A stretch of 64,000 bases of DNA from Dipylidium caninum (Eukaryota > Platyhelminthes > Cestoda > Cyclophyllidea > Dipylidiidae). Every line of letters begins with the position of its first letter. The first letter of the stretch is position 1. The notes beneath the pieces are model-generated. The model was given only the letters and a program-made list of their open reading frames with translations. It searched no databases and was not told the origin of the DNA. The stretch is from NCBI GenBank assembly GCA_017562135.1, contig QEYB01001152.1, positions 434,001 to 498,000 of the forward strand, written 5' to 3'. Of this stretch, positions 62,257 to 64,000 are shown piece by piece. A program made the position numbers and the translations under genes.

Positions 62257-64000
62257 GAGGTATCAGAAAAGTGGGGATAAGAAGAGACAAGAGGCATGCA
62301 GAAATGACGAAAGATAGTATGACGAAGTTACGATGCCTGTTAGAAGACGTTTAGTCATAATAACGTGGAAACGAGTCAATGGGAACGAGCGTAAAATCAA
62401 ATCGAAGTCACATTTTTACCTAAAGGAGAGAGGATAAGAAGGGGGTGAGGGGAGAGATGGAAGCAGAATAAATCAGATAGGAGCAGAGAGGAGTATGAGA
62501 GGAAGAGAAAAACACGCGAAAATGGGCAGAGAGCAAGGGTGTATGAGGCATGTTGAACAGGTGGTCTGTTGCAGCGGGATTATTTACACGACATACACGG
62601 GAAGGCATTAAACCGCAGGAGTTCGGTGAAGTGAGAACTGAAAGCACGTTTGTTTGTGTTTGTGAGTTGCAGTAGAGAAGGGAAGGCCATGTGATTTGCA
62701 TAAACAATCAAAATAATGGGGCGGGGGGCATCATGCCCATTTCTTTTACTGCACACAAAAAAGGAGATTAAGCGACAAACCGCGGGATTAGAAAAGATCA
62801 CAACGCCACAGGGAACGCCGGGGTCGGTTGCTGTTGATCTTTTGGACATCTGGGCGAGGAGCATTGGGAGAGGCCTATTAAATTTGAGGACCAATTTATA
62901 ACAGAGGTAAACGCCGGTGCCTAACTAATACTATTAATAAATTATAAAAGATTTTCACATCCAAATTTAATAATTCATTTCATTGTTCCCGCTGAGAAAG
63001 ATTGACTTGATTACCTCAGGGTTACCGTAAAGGTGCTAGTCAGATTAATTTATCAATGAAATAGTGAATAAAACAAATAAGATACCGCACATACACAGAA
63101 AGCCATAAAGATTACGCAAACATCATTGGGTACCAAAATGATGGCTAAGCCAATTATAGGAAAGGCAGCATGATAAATCATTGATGATCAAGTAAATAAT
63201 AAAGACGACTTGATTTTCTGGAACCATTTAATGTCAAAATTAAGAAAAATAGCGTTAGCGATCGGTATGTAATTATTTAAACCAGGCCTCGCTACAGAGA
63301 TATTCACGTCTGCAGAAAATAGCAGTTTCTGCACGTTTTATCGCATTTCGCGAAGAGAAATCAATGATGAAATCGTAGAGGAGGCACGATAAGGAATAAA
63401 AGACAACACATAAACGTGAACTACTTTGCCTTACTGGGCCAAAATAGGACGATGGTCATTATAAAAAAATACCGGTGTACTATCGTGAAAAGATTACCAA
63501 ATGCTTATCTAATCATTCTTAGTCATTCAACCGGGCCTAAATGTGAGCCCCACGGGTATCCGACCAAAGGGAAAAGACAATAAAAACAAATTAACTCCTG
63601 CTAATGAATGCTGACGGGTCACACATTAAGACGAGGAAAGGAGGAACGACCACGTCCAGGCACATGTCCGCAAAGACCCATTATTTTTAAAGATATATTT
63701 GGGTAAGGAGACACTACATTATGCTTCTCTGAAAGATAAATTACACAAGATTTTCAATGACCTTCGAGTCGAACGTCAATTAATGCCGATGGCAGAATAT
63801 TTACTAAATTGCTATGGCCAACAATAGCCTTATGCGATAAACTAACCAAATTATAAAATGAGATTTAGAAGAACCAAAGACAACTATAGTAAAACGAGGT
63901 TACCAGGCCCTTAAGTTTGAAAGCTGAGGAAGTCAAAGGGTAAACCTTTTCTCATGATAGATTCATATATCAACGTTATTTTAAGAATTAGTACCTCAGA
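62257..64000. other. Window end: purine-rich tract and AT-rich DNA, no gene seen
   Basis: Between about 62,260 and 62,540 the plus strand is strongly purine-rich (GAGAGG-type runs). On the minus strand this would be a long pyrimidine tract ahead of the 62,249 acceptor. From 62,900 to the end the DNA is AT-rich without frames. Confidence 0.4.

Overview
This is a eukaryotic genomic window and most likely comes from a parasitic flatworm (probably a cestode; inference). All recognisable genes are animal genes. They are split by GT-AG introns whose sizes fall into two groups: micro-introns of 31-39 nt (ribosomal protein eS25, NAT9, HEATR1) and long introns of several hundred to about 3,000 nt in receptor genes. 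At least one gene (NAT9) has no start codon of its own. It opens in frame exactly at a splice acceptor, as expected if a flatworm spliced leader ending in AUG supplies the start. I rebuilt exon structures by hand from splice signals, reading-frame phase and remembered family motifs; no database search was run.

Layout. 0.4-2.2 kb (+): eS25 followed about 80 nt later by NAT9, a likely trans-spliced two-gene transcript. 2.8-12.3 kb (-): a complete 13-exon GPR158/GPR179-type class C orphan receptor. 14.9-18.2 kb (-): a five-exon divergent Rab-like GTPase with altered G motifs. 18.6-23.4 kb: no recognisable gene. 23.5-24.6 kb (-): a WW + BAG co-chaperone (BAG3-like). 26.0-27.0 kb (-): a survivin-like single-BIR protein. 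28.5-35.8 kb (-): a three-exon class A amine receptor, probably 5-HT1/7 type. 39.3-43.0 kb (+): an ARM-repeat/TIR/SAM protein. 45.7-46.1 kb (-): a small secreted protein of unknown function behind a TATA box. 46.9-56.2 kb (-): HEATR1/UTP10. 57.8-60.5 kb (+): NCBP3 (head-to-head with HEATR1). 61.8-62.3 kb (-): part of a small membrane protein, perhaps TMEM70-like. The remaining DNA is AT-rich intergenic or intronic sequence.

The genes do not form one pathway. Two neighbourhoods are suggestive: eS25/NAT9 looks like a housekeeping polycistron, and HEATR1 (rRNA processing) and NCBP3 (mRNA cap binding and export) are divergently transcribed from a shared 1.6 kb interval. Two signalling receptors (GPR158-like and serotonin-type) and an ARM-TIR-SAM protein with the putative NADase glutamate are the most biologically interesting products. 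The best candidates for something little described are the spliced-leader-supplied start codon, the degenerate Rab-like GTPase, and the ARM-TIR-SAM domain order.
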